Below are positions 25,261 to 33,236 of a stretch of DNA of 45,610 bases, in pieces. The stretch is from positions 1 to 45,610 of the forward strand of contig JAUQZD010000054.1 of assembly GCA_030587405.1 (NCBI GenBank). Reading direction: 5' to 3'. The DNA is from Candidatus Freyrarchaeum guaymasense. GTDB taxonomy: Archaea > Asgardarchaeota > Jordarchaeia > Jordarchaeales > Freyrarchaeaceae. Made by a program: the position numbers and the translations under genes. The notes under the pieces are model-generated. The model was not told where the DNA came from and did no database searches. It saw nothing but the letters and a program-made list of their open reading frames with translations. Within the stretch, counting starts at the first letter, position 1. The number at the start of each line of letters is the position of its first letter.

Positions 25261-25284
25261 GCAATGTTACGTTAACTCAAAAAG

Positions 25285-26532
25285 ATGGAGGTTTCCTTGT
25301 TGCCGCGTGAAGGACACATAGGTTTTGAGGACTTAAACGTCGAGTTTGGCTATAGCTTGGATGAGGGATCCCTTCACTTTTTCACGGAGGAGGAGAACAG
25401 GTTTAGGGTGGAGTTCCGGGATTTCGTTAAGAGGGAAGTCCTCCCTCTCGCCGATAGGATAGACAGGGAGAAAAACTTCGACTTGATACGTGACATCATT
25501 AAGAAGATGGGGGAAGAGGGATACATCGGAGTATCCTTCCCAAAAGAGCTGGGGGGCATGGGGAAAGGGCTGGTCTACCAGGTGATACTTGGAGAGGAGC
25601 TTTCAGCCGCAAGCTATGCGGTCGCCGTAACCTACGGCGCATCAGCGGTACTCTACGCCATGCCCATTGTCAGGTTCGGCACAAAAGAGCAGAAGGAGAG
25701 GTTCCTCAAGCCGATCATGACCGGAGAAGAGCTCGGGGCAATAGCCATAACAGAGCCGACGGGGGGAAGCGACGCGATAGGAGGAATGCGGACGAGAGCG
25801 GAAAAGAAAGGATCCTACTATGTGATTAACGGAGAGAAACGGTTCATCACGAACGGCAGCAGGGCCAAGTACCTGCTACTTTACGCCGTAACTAACCCCT
25901 ACGTGAAAAGGCATCAGGGTATAAGTGCGTTTATATTCCCAACGGACACCGAAGGATTTAAGGCAGTCAAAGATTATGAGCTCATCGGCAGGTGGGGATC
26001 CGTCAACAGCCACCTTGTCTTCAAGGACTGCAAGATACCGGAGGAAAACCTCTTAGGCGAAGAGAACGGAGGCTTAAAAGTGCTTATGGAAGGGTTAGAC
26101 AGCGAGAGAACGTTCACCTCGAGCCAGTACATAGGAATCGCACGCTCAGCATTCGAAATAGCAGCAAAGTACGCCGCCGAAAGAATACAGTTCAAAAGAC
26201 CCATCAGAGAGTTTGAAGGAGTAAGCTTTAAAATAGCCGAGATGTACGCCGCCATAGAGGCCTCACGCCTAATGGTACTGCGTGCTGCAAGGATGATTGA
26301 CAGCGGACTCAAAGCCACTAAGGAGGTTGCAGCGGCAAAGTTCTTCTCAGCAGATCTAACAGTGAAAATATGCTTAGACGCCATACAAGTTGCAGGTGGC
26401 ATCGGCATGACCCGCGAATATCCGCTAGAAAGATATTTAAGGGATTCTAAGATGGCGCAGATAGGAGCTGGAAGCTCGGAGATCCTAAGATACCTGGTAC
26501 AACGTGAAATATACAGGAAAATATTAGGTTAA
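25285..26532 (+). CDS. Acyl-CoA dehydrogenase, isovaleryl/long-chain-type active site
   Basis: FAD enzyme with the three-domain acyl-CoA dehydrogenase pattern: AITEPTGGSDAIGGMRTRA, YVINGEKRFITNGS, ERIQFKRPIREFEGV and VAGGIGMTREYPLERYLRDS. The usual catalytic Glu of the C-terminal YEGT motif is missing (IGAGSSEILRYLV); isovaleryl-CoA and long-chain dehydrogenases also lack it there and use a Glu in the helix here reading GLDSERTF. A branched-chain or otherwise bulky acyl-CoA substrate is therefore suggested, fitting amino-acid fermentation. The protein is 415 residues. The start is unclear: ATG 25285 lacks a ribosome site, while TTG 25297 and 25300 follow GGAGGT at 25288-25293. Its electron acceptor (ETF) is not encoded here. 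Confidence 0.93.
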   Translation: MEVSLLPREGHIGFEDLNVEFGYSLDEGSLHFFTEEENRFRVEFRDFVKREVLPLADRIDREKNFDLIRDIIKKMGEEGYIGVSFPKELGGMGKGLVYQVILGEELSAASYAVAVTYGASAVLYAMPIVRFGTKEQKERFLKPIMTGEELGAIAITEPTGGSDAIGGMRTRAEKKGSYYVINGEKRFITNGSRAKYLLLYAVTNPYVKRHQGISAFIFPTDTEGFKAVKDYELIGRWGSVNSHLVFKDCKIPEENLLGEENGGLKVLMEGLDSERTFTSSQYIGIARSAFEIAAKYAAERIQFKRPIREFEGVSFKIAEMYAAIEASRLMVLRAARMIDSGLKATKEVAAAKFFSADLTVKICLDAIQVAGGIGMTREYPLERYLRDSKMAQIGAGSSEILRYLVQREIYRKILG

Positions 26533-26544
26533 GCGTTTCCCCTC

Positions 26545-27342
26545 CTATTCTCCCTGGAAGTCCGGACTCCTTTTTTCTATGAAGGATCTTACCCCCTCCT
26601 CATAGTCTCTGGTTTTGGCTGATTCTATTTGCATTAATCGTTCTTCCGTCAGGTGGCTGCTCATTTCGGGGGCGTGCATGGCTTTTTCTAGGAGCATTTT
26701 TGTTCTGGCTAGGGCGAGAGTTGGCCCCCTAGCTAAAGACGATGCCAGCTTCATGGTCTCCTCGTGGAGTTTCTCGTGGGGGACGACGCGGTTAACTATT
26801 CCCAGTGAAAGGGCTTCTTGGGCGTCTATTGTCCTTCCAGTGTAAAAGAGCTCGCCGGCTCTTAACGGGCCTATTAAGCGTGTTAGGAGGTATGTTCCCC
26901 CCATGCCAGGTATTAAGCCTAGCTTGATGAAGCTTTGGGCGAACATGGCTTTTTCTGATGCCAAGACTATGTCGCATGCGATTGCAAGGTTGAAACCGGC
27001 GCCCATGGCGTACCCGTTAACCGACGCTATCACCAGCTTGCTCATTCTTCTTATGTGCAAGGCAACCTCGTAGAGGGGTTTAGTTAGGGAGTCCATGAAC
27101 TCTCCCGGATTCCCCTCCTCTATTGACTTCATCATTCCCTTTATATCTCCCCCAGCGCTGAAAGCCTTTCCCTCCCCTGTGATCACAACAACTTTAACGT
27201 TTTCGTCTTTTTCGCACTCCTTAAGGCTTTGGAGAAGTTCGCGTGCTGCCTGTTCGTCGAGAGCGTTAAGCTTATCAGGTCGACTTAGCGTTATGATTGC
27301 TACACCATCCTCGACCCTAACACTCAATGTTTCATACTTCAC
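26545..27342 (-). CDS. Crotonase-family protein, PaaG-like, lacking both hydratase Glu
   Basis: Crotonase fold: FSAGGDIKGMM, VNGYAMGAGFNLAIACDIVL, then MFAQSFIKLGLIPGMGGTYL and RLIGPLRAGELFYTGRTI. At the positions where hydratases carry Glu, this protein has Asn (GAGFNL) and Phe (AQSFIKLG). The AQSFIKLGLIP pattern resembles PaaG-type 1,2-epoxyphenylacetyl-CoA isomerases and related double-bond isomerases more than hydratases. So it likely isomerises or rearranges an enoyl-CoA. GTG 27342 has GGAGGG six bases upstream, and a TATA-like CTTTAAACCG on this strand (plus about 27366-27376) implies a short leader. It is convergent with the acyl-CoA dehydrogenase gene, 12 bases from its end. Confidence 0.88.
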   Translation of the reverse strand: MKYETLSVRVEDGVAIITLSRPDKLNALDEQAARELLQSLKECEKDENVKVVVITGEGKAFSAGGDIKGMMKSIEEGNPGEFMDSLTKPLYEVALHIRRMSKLVIASVNGYAMGAGFNLAIACDIVLASEKAMFAQSFIKLGLIPGMGGTYLLTRLIGPLRAGELFYTGRTIDAQEALSLGIVNRVVPHEKLHEETMKLASSLARGPTLALARTKMLLEKAMHAPEMSSHLTEERLMQIESAKTRDYEEGVRSFIEKRSPDFQGE

Positions 27343-27576
27343 TTTAAACCCTCCATTCTAAAAACGGTTTAAAGGGAAAAGGAATCATAGGGAATATCAT
27401 CATTAAACTTCCCTATTAGAATTTTCTTTTTCCCCTCGGTAGATGAGTGAAAGAATGATGGATTACGCAGGGGAGGTAGCGAAGGCTCTCTTTCAACGGA
27501 AGAGTCGGCATCGTGGAGGGAGGAGCCTCTAACCGTTTAAGTGGCGGAGCTAAAATGGACAACGCTGTTTTTCTTT

Positions 27577-29841
27577 CTACGACTGGTTCATGAAGGTTAA
27601 CGTGTTGATTAAATTTGTTATTAGTGGTTCTGGGGCTGTAGGGTTAAGCAGGAGGTAGACATGGTATACCGTTGCACCCGTCAAGATGGCTAACATGATT
27701 GCTAAAGCGCTGATTGCGAGGGCTGTCTTCAAGTTCATTTCTCTGAATATTACGGCAAAGGTTGCTATGCAGGGGAAGTAAAGGGTTACCACAAGGGCGT
27801 AGATGAACATTTGCATTGGGGTCATGAAATAGAACATGTCGCTGACGCCGAGTTTAAGCTTTGCTATGACGAGAAGCGTTTCAAGAGCCATTTCCTTTCT
27901 GAGAAGCCCGTAGATCAATGTTACGCTTGTTATGGATGGCAAGCCGAGGACATTCTCCATGAAGCCTGCTGAAGCATAGAGGATAGGGTCAATAAGGTTT
28001 AAGACTTCTAAGAGAGCTAAAATTAGGCTTCCAACTATTATTAAGGGAAATGCTATCTTGAAGAACTCTCTAGTCCTTATCCAAGTTTTTGAGGCAAGTG
28101 ATGAAAGCGCTGGCACACGGTATGGCGGCATCTCCATAAGCATACTGGGGGAAACACCCGGGAGAACTTTGCTCAGCGCCACGGAGAGCAAAGCCACTAT
28201 TCCAATGACTAGGGCGTATATTGCCAGCGCATACTGGATCCCCCCGTAGTAGCCTACGGACCCCAGTATTATCGCCGTTCTCGCCGAGCATGGAAGGAGT
28301 ACTATTAGGAATGTGACCATCAGCCTTTGCTTCCGGCTTTCCAGTATCCTCGTAGACATTATGGCTGGCACGCTGCATCCCAAAGCTGATATTAAGGGAA
28401 TTATCGATTTTCCATGAAGCCCAAACTTGTGGAGGACGAGATCCATGAGGTAGGCTATCCTCGAAAGGTACCCTGTATCCTCGAGGATGGCTAAGGCTAT
28501 GTAGAACGTGACCACGTATGGGAACGCTATGGAGAACGCTGCCTCAACACCAGTCATTAACCCGTCAATCAAGAAGAACTTTGCCAGTATCTGGTAGGAG
28601 AAGGAGTTTTCAACTACTAGCTTAAGGAGGTAAGCGTATGCTTCACCGTAGAGCGACGCTAGGTTAGATGTGGCACTTAGAAGGTAGTCAACGGTGGTAT
28701 ATCCTATCAACGATTCTAGGAGAGGCTCTATATGGTCTTCGAAGGCTGATGCGATCAGGGACTCAAGCCAGCCGCCACCAAGAAAGATGATGGCGAAAAT
28801 TCCCGCTAAGACGAGTAGTAGGAAGGGTATGCCTGTTGAGTAGGAGAGAAGAAGCGAGTCGAGCCTTTCCTGTAAAGTAGGCTTCCTCCTAACCTTTTCC
28901 CTGACTACCTGGCGTGAGATCCACCCTGCAAGGGAAAGGCGCTCCTTGGCCATTTTGATTGAGGACGGCTCGCCGAAGCTCCACTCCATTTCACGCCTTA
29001 CGGCTTCAGCCTCGGCGAGGAGCCATCCTGGAATCCTGCCTCCCATCGCTATTTCGGCGGCTTTCAAGTCGCCCTCTAAAAGCCACTTCGCTATAACTCT
29101 CGGAGCCACCCTCCCACCTACGTAGCACCGCATAATTGCCCGTTCAACTCTTCCTATGTAGTGTTCAATTGGGGGCGAGTACCCTATTCCCCTACGGGAG
29201 CCATGAACGTTTAGTGGTGGGATACGCCTCCCCCACGCGTACCCGAAACCGCGTCCCCTCCTCGGAGGAGGGGGAACCTCGCGGAGAAGCGTGAAATACT
29301 CCTGTTTTCTCCGTTCCGCCACCTTAACGGCGGAGTCCAACACCCTTTTCACGTTAACGCCCTTGGTTGCGACTGTAGGAATTACGGGTACTCCTAGCAT
29401 TCTCGAAAGAGCGGCATGGTCTACCATGATCCCGCGTTTCTCGGCGAAGTCAACCTGGTTTAAGGCGACAACAACAGGGATTCCAAGCTCTAAGAGTTGA
29501 AGGGTTAAGACGAGGCTTCGCTCAAGCCTGCTTGCGTCAACAATGTTTATTATGGCGTCAGGGTTCTCCTCAAGTATCGCCCTTACAGCTACTTCTTGGT
29601 CCTCCGAGAGGGCCCCCAAACCGTACGTGCCGGGGAGATCCGTAATCTCAACCTCTTCCCCATCAACGCCAGCTACGCCTCTCATGACTTCAACCGTGGT
29701 TCCAGGGTAATTGGAGACTATGGCATTTATCCCTGTGAGCCTGTTAAAGAACACACTCTTACCAACGTTCGGCACACCAGCTAGAAAAATAGTTAACCTT
29801 CTACCACGCATCTTAGGCTTTTCAGCCTTCCTTCCATCCAT
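27577..29841 (-). CDS. feoB: Ferrous iron transporter FeoB
   Basis: The N-terminal cytoplasmic G domain shows G1 GVPNVGKS (residues 22-29), G2 around NYPGTTVEV, G3 DLPGTYG (68-74) and G4 NQVD (128-131, with Gln instead of the usual Lys). A linker (about 190-330) precedes the membrane part, with gate segments such as GCSVPAIMSTRILESR and LPCSARTAIILGS. Length is 754 residues, normal for FeoB. It imports Fe(II). GGCGGTG is placed five bases before the ATG. The dtxR-type regulator gene lies 11 bases upstream, and carries the FeoA-like domain, so no separate feoA is needed next to it. The operon is probably repressed when iron is sufficient. Confidence 0.96.
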   Translation of the reverse strand: MDGRKAEKPKMRGRRLTIFLAGVPNVGKSVFFNRLTGINAIVSNYPGTTVEVMRGVAGVDGEEVEITDLPGTYGLGALSEDQEVAVRAILEENPDAIINIVDASRLERSLVLTLQLLELGIPVVVALNQVDFAEKRGIMVDHAALSRMLGVPVIPTVATKGVNVKRVLDSAVKVAERRKQEYFTLLREVPPPPRRGRGFGYAWGRRIPPLNVHGSRRGIGYSPPIEHYIGRVERAIMRCYVGGRVAPRVIAKWLLEGDLKAAEIAMGGRIPGWLLAEAEAVRREMEWSFGEPSSIKMAKERLSLAGWISRQVVREKVRRKPTLQERLDSLLLSYSTGIPFLLLVLAGIFAIIFLGGGWLESLIASAFEDHIEPLLESLIGYTTVDYLLSATSNLASLYGEAYAYLLKLVVENSFSYQILAKFFLIDGLMTGVEAAFSIAFPYVVTFYIALAILEDTGYLSRIAYLMDLVLHKFGLHGKSIIPLISALGCSVPAIMSTRILESRKQRLMVTFLIVLLPCSARTAIILGSVGYYGGIQYALAIYALVIGIVALLSVALSKVLPGVSPSMLMEMPPYRVPALSSLASKTWIRTREFFKIAFPLIIVGSLILALLEVLNLIDPILYASAGFMENVLGLPSITSVTLIYGLLRKEMALETLLVIAKLKLGVSDMFYFMTPMQMFIYALVVTLYFPCIATFAVIFREMNLKTALAISALAIMLAILTGATVYHVYLLLNPTAPEPLITNLINTLTFMNQS

Positions 29842-29852
29842 GATGGCACCGC

Positions 29853-30542
29853 CTAAGCGCCGTCCACCACCGGAATAACCATGATGGACTTAGCGATGTC
29901 ACCGCTAAGCGCCACTTGGAAGCCATCTAAATCGACCAAGATCGGCCCGTTAAATGGAGCCCTTTTAACTATTTTAAGTTCGACCCCTGGCAGAATGCCC
30001 ATAGCGGCTAGCCGCCTTAGCAGGTTGCGGCTTTCCCGAACTATCTTCACAACCCTAACCCTTAAGGGAGGAGAGAATTCTAGGAGGGGTTTGCTCCCGT
30101 CATCCCTTATTTCCCCTGTAGGTGGGGGTATCACGTTCCCGTGAGGGCACGTGGCAGGGTTCTTTAAGGTGGCTGCCAGCTTATCAGCTACCTCATCGCT
30201 TAAAGCATGCTCGAGCTTACAGGCCTCTTCATGGCATTTCTCCCATTCGACCCCTACAATGTCCGCTAAGAGGCGCTCAGCAATCCTGTGCCGTCTCACA
30301 ACCCGTGCAGCCGCTTCACGCCCCTTAGCCGTCAAACGGACACCCTTATACGGGGTGTACACGACCAGCTTCTTCCTTGCAAGGGGACCCTTCACCATCT
30401 CGGTTACAGATGGAGGGGAGACGCCGAGTCTTTCGGCTAGTTCACTCGTCCGAACGTGAGTCTTCCCTTCCTCCATAAGATTGTAAAGCGCCTCTATGTA
30501 TTCTTCCTCTGAAATGGAAAGTTCGTGCTCCTGCGTCAACAC
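29853..30542 (-). CDS. DtxR/IdeR-family metal-dependent repressor with C-terminal FeoA/SH3-like domain
   Basis: Residues 8-70 form the DtxR winged helix (RTSELAERLGVSPPSVTEMV), 70-140 the helical metal-binding/dimer domain with conserved HRIAERLLADIVG, E and CHEEACKLEHALSDEV, and about 155-229 a FeoA-like SH3 domain (RRLAAMGILPGVELKIV, VDLDGFQVALSGDIAKSIMV). Such proteins bind Fe(II) or Mn(II) and repress uptake genes. The start GTG 30542 is two residues before an equally possible TTG at 30539's frame neighbour. A palindrome matching the DtxR half-site TTAGG lies between the TATA box and predicted start point of this gene, implying self-repression of the dtxR-feoB operon. Confidence 0.94.
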   Translation of the reverse strand: MLTQEHELSISEEEYIEALYNLMEEGKTHVRTSELAERLGVSPPSVTEMVKGPLARKKLVVYTPYKGVRLTAKGREAAARVVRRHRIAERLLADIVGVEWEKCHEEACKLEHALSDEVADKLAATLKNPATCPHGNVIPPPTGEIRDDGSKPLLEFSPPLRVRVVKIVRESRNLLRRLAAMGILPGVELKIVKRAPFNGPILVDLDGFQVALSGDIAKSIMVIPVVDGA

Positions 30543-30551
30543 CTACACCTG

Positions 30552-30581
30552 TTTTAGGATGACCTAAAAAAGTATATAAAC
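30552..30581 (-). promoter_or_regulatory. dtxR-feoB promoter with DtxR-type operator
   Basis: TTTTAGG-ATGA-CCTAAAA (30552-30569) is an exact inverted repeat with half-site TTAGG, as in DtxR/IdeR and archaeal MDR1 operators. On the minus strand the TATA box GTTTATATAC (plus 30572-30581) lies just before it, and a start point about 26 bases on would be near 30551, so the operator fills the space between TATA box and start. Confidence 0.7.
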
Positions 30582-30646
30582 CTTATTGAAGCCATGGCGC
30601 AGGTGTTAAGTTGATTGTCGAATGGGAAAGCACACGGCTAGAAAAA

Positions 30647-30656
30647 ATTTATAAAT
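30647..30656 (+). promoter_or_regulatory. TATA box of the 30.7 kb membrane protein gene
   Basis: ATTTATAAAT, centred about 53 bases before the ATG, predicts a transcript start near 30678. It is separate from the divergent dtxR promoter. Confidence 0.45.
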
Positions 30657-30704
30657 GCTGGTGGGAGGTCTTGCTAGGAGTGAAAGAGAAAGTGAGGGAG
30701 AGAA

Positions 30705-31175
30705 ATGGCTGAAACTGTTTCTGAAAAGGAAATGCTATCAGCATGGGCAATACTATCAGTAATTGGCGGAATCTACGCGTTAGGGGTAGGCGCACTCCTA
30801 ATGCCAATACCCAGCGCTATAAACAACACGATAATGTCAGCGCTTGCCGCCTACGCAATCAGCCCCGAGACGTTTGCCCCCGTTATAACAGCGCTTCCAC
30901 TTCTCCAGTTAATTCTAAGCAACCTCACGATCTTCGTCGGTCTCCTTCCCAGCATGATGGGCACCCTAGGCAGCGGCATATACGCCTACAGCATACTCCT
31001 GATAATAATCGGGATACTAATAATCATTGGCGGCCTGCTAAGCTGGAAGGGGATGAAGGCAGGCGCCGCCCTCTGCCTAATCTTCGGATTAATAGGCTTC
31101 TTGGTGCTCTTCAACGTTGGAGCAATGCTTGCACTTATTGGCGGAGTGTTAGCCTACGTGTTCGCAAAAGAATAG
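30705..31175 (+). CDS. Small four-helix membrane protein of unknown function
   Basis: A 156-residue hydrophobic protein with about four membrane helices: WAILSVIGGIYALGVGALLM, LLQLILSNLTIFVGLLP, YSILLIIIGILIIIGGLL and LCLIFGLIGFLVLFNVGAML. Apart from a short charged N-terminus (MAETVSEKEM) and a central WKGMKAG loop it has little soluble sequence. No transporter or enzyme motif is visible. GAGGGAG lies before the ATG. A T-rich stretch (31209-31239) after the stop may be its terminator. It stands alone, divergent from dtxR-feoB; a link to iron is not shown. Confidence 0.8.
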   Translation: MAETVSEKEMLSAWAILSVIGGIYALGVGALLMPIPSAINNTIMSALAAYAISPETFAPVITALPLLQLILSNLTIFVGLLPSMMGTLGSGIYAYSILLIIIGILIIIGGLLSWKGMKAGAALCLIFGLIGFLVLFNVGAMLALIGGVLAYVFAKE

Positions 31176-31500
31176 AACTGGAAAACGTTGAAACGGATGG
31201 AGAGATTCTCCCCCCTCTTCTTTTTGATTTTTCTTTTATCGTCGGTTTGGTGTTGGGGGCTTTTCACATGATAATTTTAAGCGATGGCTCATCCCAAAAT
31301 GGGAGGTAGGTTGACTTGAGGGGAAATGCAGCATGAACTTGTGGTCGAGTCGGGGTTTTGCCGTGTTGCTGCTTGCCACGTGAATGCTTCTTTTTAGGTG
31401 AGCGCCTTTCATGCTGATGATTTTTATAGTAGGTGAGGGTTTTTCCCATTTAATAGTTTTATAGTTGTTGGGTTAATTTTTGGGTTAGGAGGGGTTATGC
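31176..31500. other. 325-base intergenic region
   Basis: Begins with a T-rich possible terminator (31209-31239, CCCCCTCTTC then TTTTTGATTTTT). No convincing coding frame in either strand. Two TATA-like sites, GATTTTTATAG near 31418-31428 and GTTTTATAG near 31456-31464, precede the next gene; the second would start transcription near 31487. Confidence 0.45.
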
Positions 31501-31905
31501 TTGTCTTGGAGGCTTATTGATACTAATGCGGGGAGCCGCTTAGTTCAGGGTAGGGACATTCTTATTTACGGTTCGTGTGTTCCGGTGGAGTATCCTGAGG
31601 TTTTCGGCGATGTTTCGAAGGGGCGTACGGCACTTTCGGTGTGTCTGGAGGAGGAGCATGTTAACATGCTTGTTTACAAGTTGGCGTACATGTTCAGGCT
31701 GAGGCGGCCGCCGAAGAGCGTGACCGTTCTCACTATTGACGGGTCGCCTCATTGCGTTCAACTTCACTACGCTGTACAGGAGGCGGCGAAGATTTCTGGG
31801 TCTACTATTTCCATAGTGCATCTTGTGATTGTAGGTGGGAGAGTTGTTGAGGTTAGCCCTGAAGCGGTTAAAAGGTCGAGGTGGCTGAGCAAGATAAAGG
31901 TTTGA
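31501..31905 (+). CDS. Conserved-looking small protein of unknown function
   Basis: A 134-residue soluble protein. I do not recognise the family. It has a hydrophobic strand pattern (SVTVLTIDGSPHCVQLHYAV, then ISIVHLVIVGGRVVEV) and scattered Cys and His residues, including SPHCVQLHY, that might bind a ligand or metal. TTG 31501 is chosen since AGGAGGGG lies six bases before it; the overlapping ATG at 31497 gives only seven codons. It ends nine bases before the next gene, a small membrane protein, and the two are probably cotranscribed. Confidence 0.72.
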   Translation: MSWRLIDTNAGSRLVQGRDILIYGSCVPVEYPEVFGDVSKGRTALSVCLEEEHVNMLVYKLAYMFRLRRPPKSVTVLTIDGSPHCVQLHYAVQEAAKISGSTISIVHLVIVGGRVVEVSPEAVKRSRWLSKIKV

Positions 31906-31914
31906 GGTGTCATT

Positions 31915-32463
31915 ATGTTTCAGGAATGGTGGGTTCCAATTTTTAACATGGCTGTCGCTTCCGCTGGGAGAGGGCTTGACCTGCTTTCAACATGGTATGT
32001 TACTCCAAGGCTTAAACTTGAAACTGGGCGGATTATCGGAAGGCTGGGCTGGAAGGGGGCTATCCTCCTGCAGCTGCCAGTAGTCTTCTTGGCATCGCTT
32101 CACGTTTCCTTAGCGGTCTTCGTCTTCATCTTGTCGTTGCTTCTTGCGGCGGGGAACGTTCAGGGTGCATGGTTTGTTAAGGGTGTGGGAGAAGAAAAGT
32201 ACTTCGAGCTAATGGTTAAAGCGGTTAGGAGGGCTGGATGGGGTGAAATCGTGCTAAGCGAGGTGGGACACCTGGCCCTTTATACCGTACCAGCTGCAAC
32301 GGTCTCGTACATTCTCGCCGCACCAACGAGCATGTGTACATTCCCGTGGGACGTGCGGGTTCTGGCTTTACCCATTCTTCTAGCAACCACGTTTTATGGG
32401 TTCCTAGGCACGTTCAGGATGCTAACCTACCTTCACCGGCTTAGAGGTAGAATGCTGTTTTAG
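31915..32463 (+). CDS. Integral membrane protein of unknown function
   Basis: A 182-residue protein with about four membrane segments: GAILLQLPVVFLASLHVSLA, VFVFILSLLLAAGNVQ, YTVPAATVSYILAAP and VLALPILLATTFYGFLG. The N-terminal GRGLDLLSTWYVTPRLKLET resembles the start of small archaeal membrane proteins of the DUF5658 kind, but I am not certain of this. It follows the unknown gene at 31501 with nine bases between. No catalytic motif seen. Confidence 0.72.
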   Translation: MFQEWWVPIFNMAVASAGRGLDLLSTWYVTPRLKLETGRIIGRLGWKGAILLQLPVVFLASLHVSLAVFVFILSLLLAAGNVQGAWFVKGVGEEKYFELMVKAVRRAGWGEIVLSEVGHLALYTVPAATVSYILAAPTSMCTFPWDVRVLALPILLATTFYGFLGTFRMLTYLHRLRGRMLF

Positions 32464-32594
32464 CGTCTGCTACGGGTGATGCGGGATGACGCATGCTACT
32501 AAGGGAGAAAGGGGTGGGAAGGGGCTTAAAAATCTGTTTACACTTGAGCTTCAAGGGGAATGCGGCTTTAAGGGGCGTCCTTTTTTAGCAAGTT

Positions 32595-33236
32595 TTACGT
32601 TTTGGAGCCGATTAGTTTTTTCCCTTCTTCGTATCCGTAGTGTAGGGCGTCTATGTTTCCTTCAGGATTGCTTAGGCGTTCCATTATGACGTCTTCGATC
32701 GACTCCATTTGGAGGGGGATTTTACCTGTTGCGAATCCTATACCAAGCATTATAGTTCCTGCCAGGGTGTATCCTCCATACTTTTCATCGGCCATCTTGT
32801 TGACGTTAACTTGGTAGACGTTTGGCGTGAATGTTTTAGCGGCTTCGACGTACTGCTCTATTGGGGGATAGGTGGCTTCCCCTGTTCTAACGGGGATTGG
32901 CCATATTTCATAGGTGTTCATTATTACTATGCCAGAGCTTGAAACGTACTTTATGTTTCTTAGTGTTTCCATGGGTTCCATTCCCATGATCAGGTCGGCT
33001 GTTCCAGACGGGATCAGGGAGGAGTGTATCCCGCGTCTTTCATCGTACTCCTCTCCGGGGTCTAGGACGGCGAACCTTACATGGCTGTTTACTGATCCTT
33101 CCCTTTGGGATGCTCCGCGCGTCTCCGTCCCAGCCACCATGATGCCTTCCTTTATCGCAGCGTACTTGAGTAAAAGCCCTAGGGTTACTACCCCTTGACC
33201 GCCGACTCCAGCTATGAGGATGTTATACTTCTTCAT
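32595..33236 (-). CDS. iorB: Indolepyruvate:ferredoxin oxidoreductase, beta subunit
   Basis: The gamma-type domain of 2-oxoacid:ferredoxin oxidoreductases: IAGVGGQGVVTLGLLLKYAA, TETRGASQREGSVNSHVRF, and LIMGMEPMETLRN. It pairs with IorA to decarboxylate aryl 2-oxoacids from Trp, Phe and Tyr to aryl-acetyl-CoA, giving reduced ferredoxin. Length 213 residues is normal. Its ATG overlaps the iorA stop by four bases (ATGA at 33233-33236), so translation is coupled. The product acyl-CoAs could enter the crotonase/thiolase chemistry encoded nearby, or yield ATP through an ADP-forming synthetase not present in the window. Confidence 0.95.
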   Translation of the reverse strand: MKKYNILIAGVGGQGVVTLGLLLKYAAIKEGIMVAGTETRGASQREGSVNSHVRFAVLDPGEEYDERRGIHSSLIPSGTADLIMGMEPMETLRNIKYVSSSGIVIMNTYEIWPIPVRTGEATYPPIEQYVEAAKTFTPNVYQVNVNKMADEKYGGYTLAGTIMLGIGFATGKIPLQMESIEDVIMERLSNPEGNIDALHYGYEEGKKLIGSKT

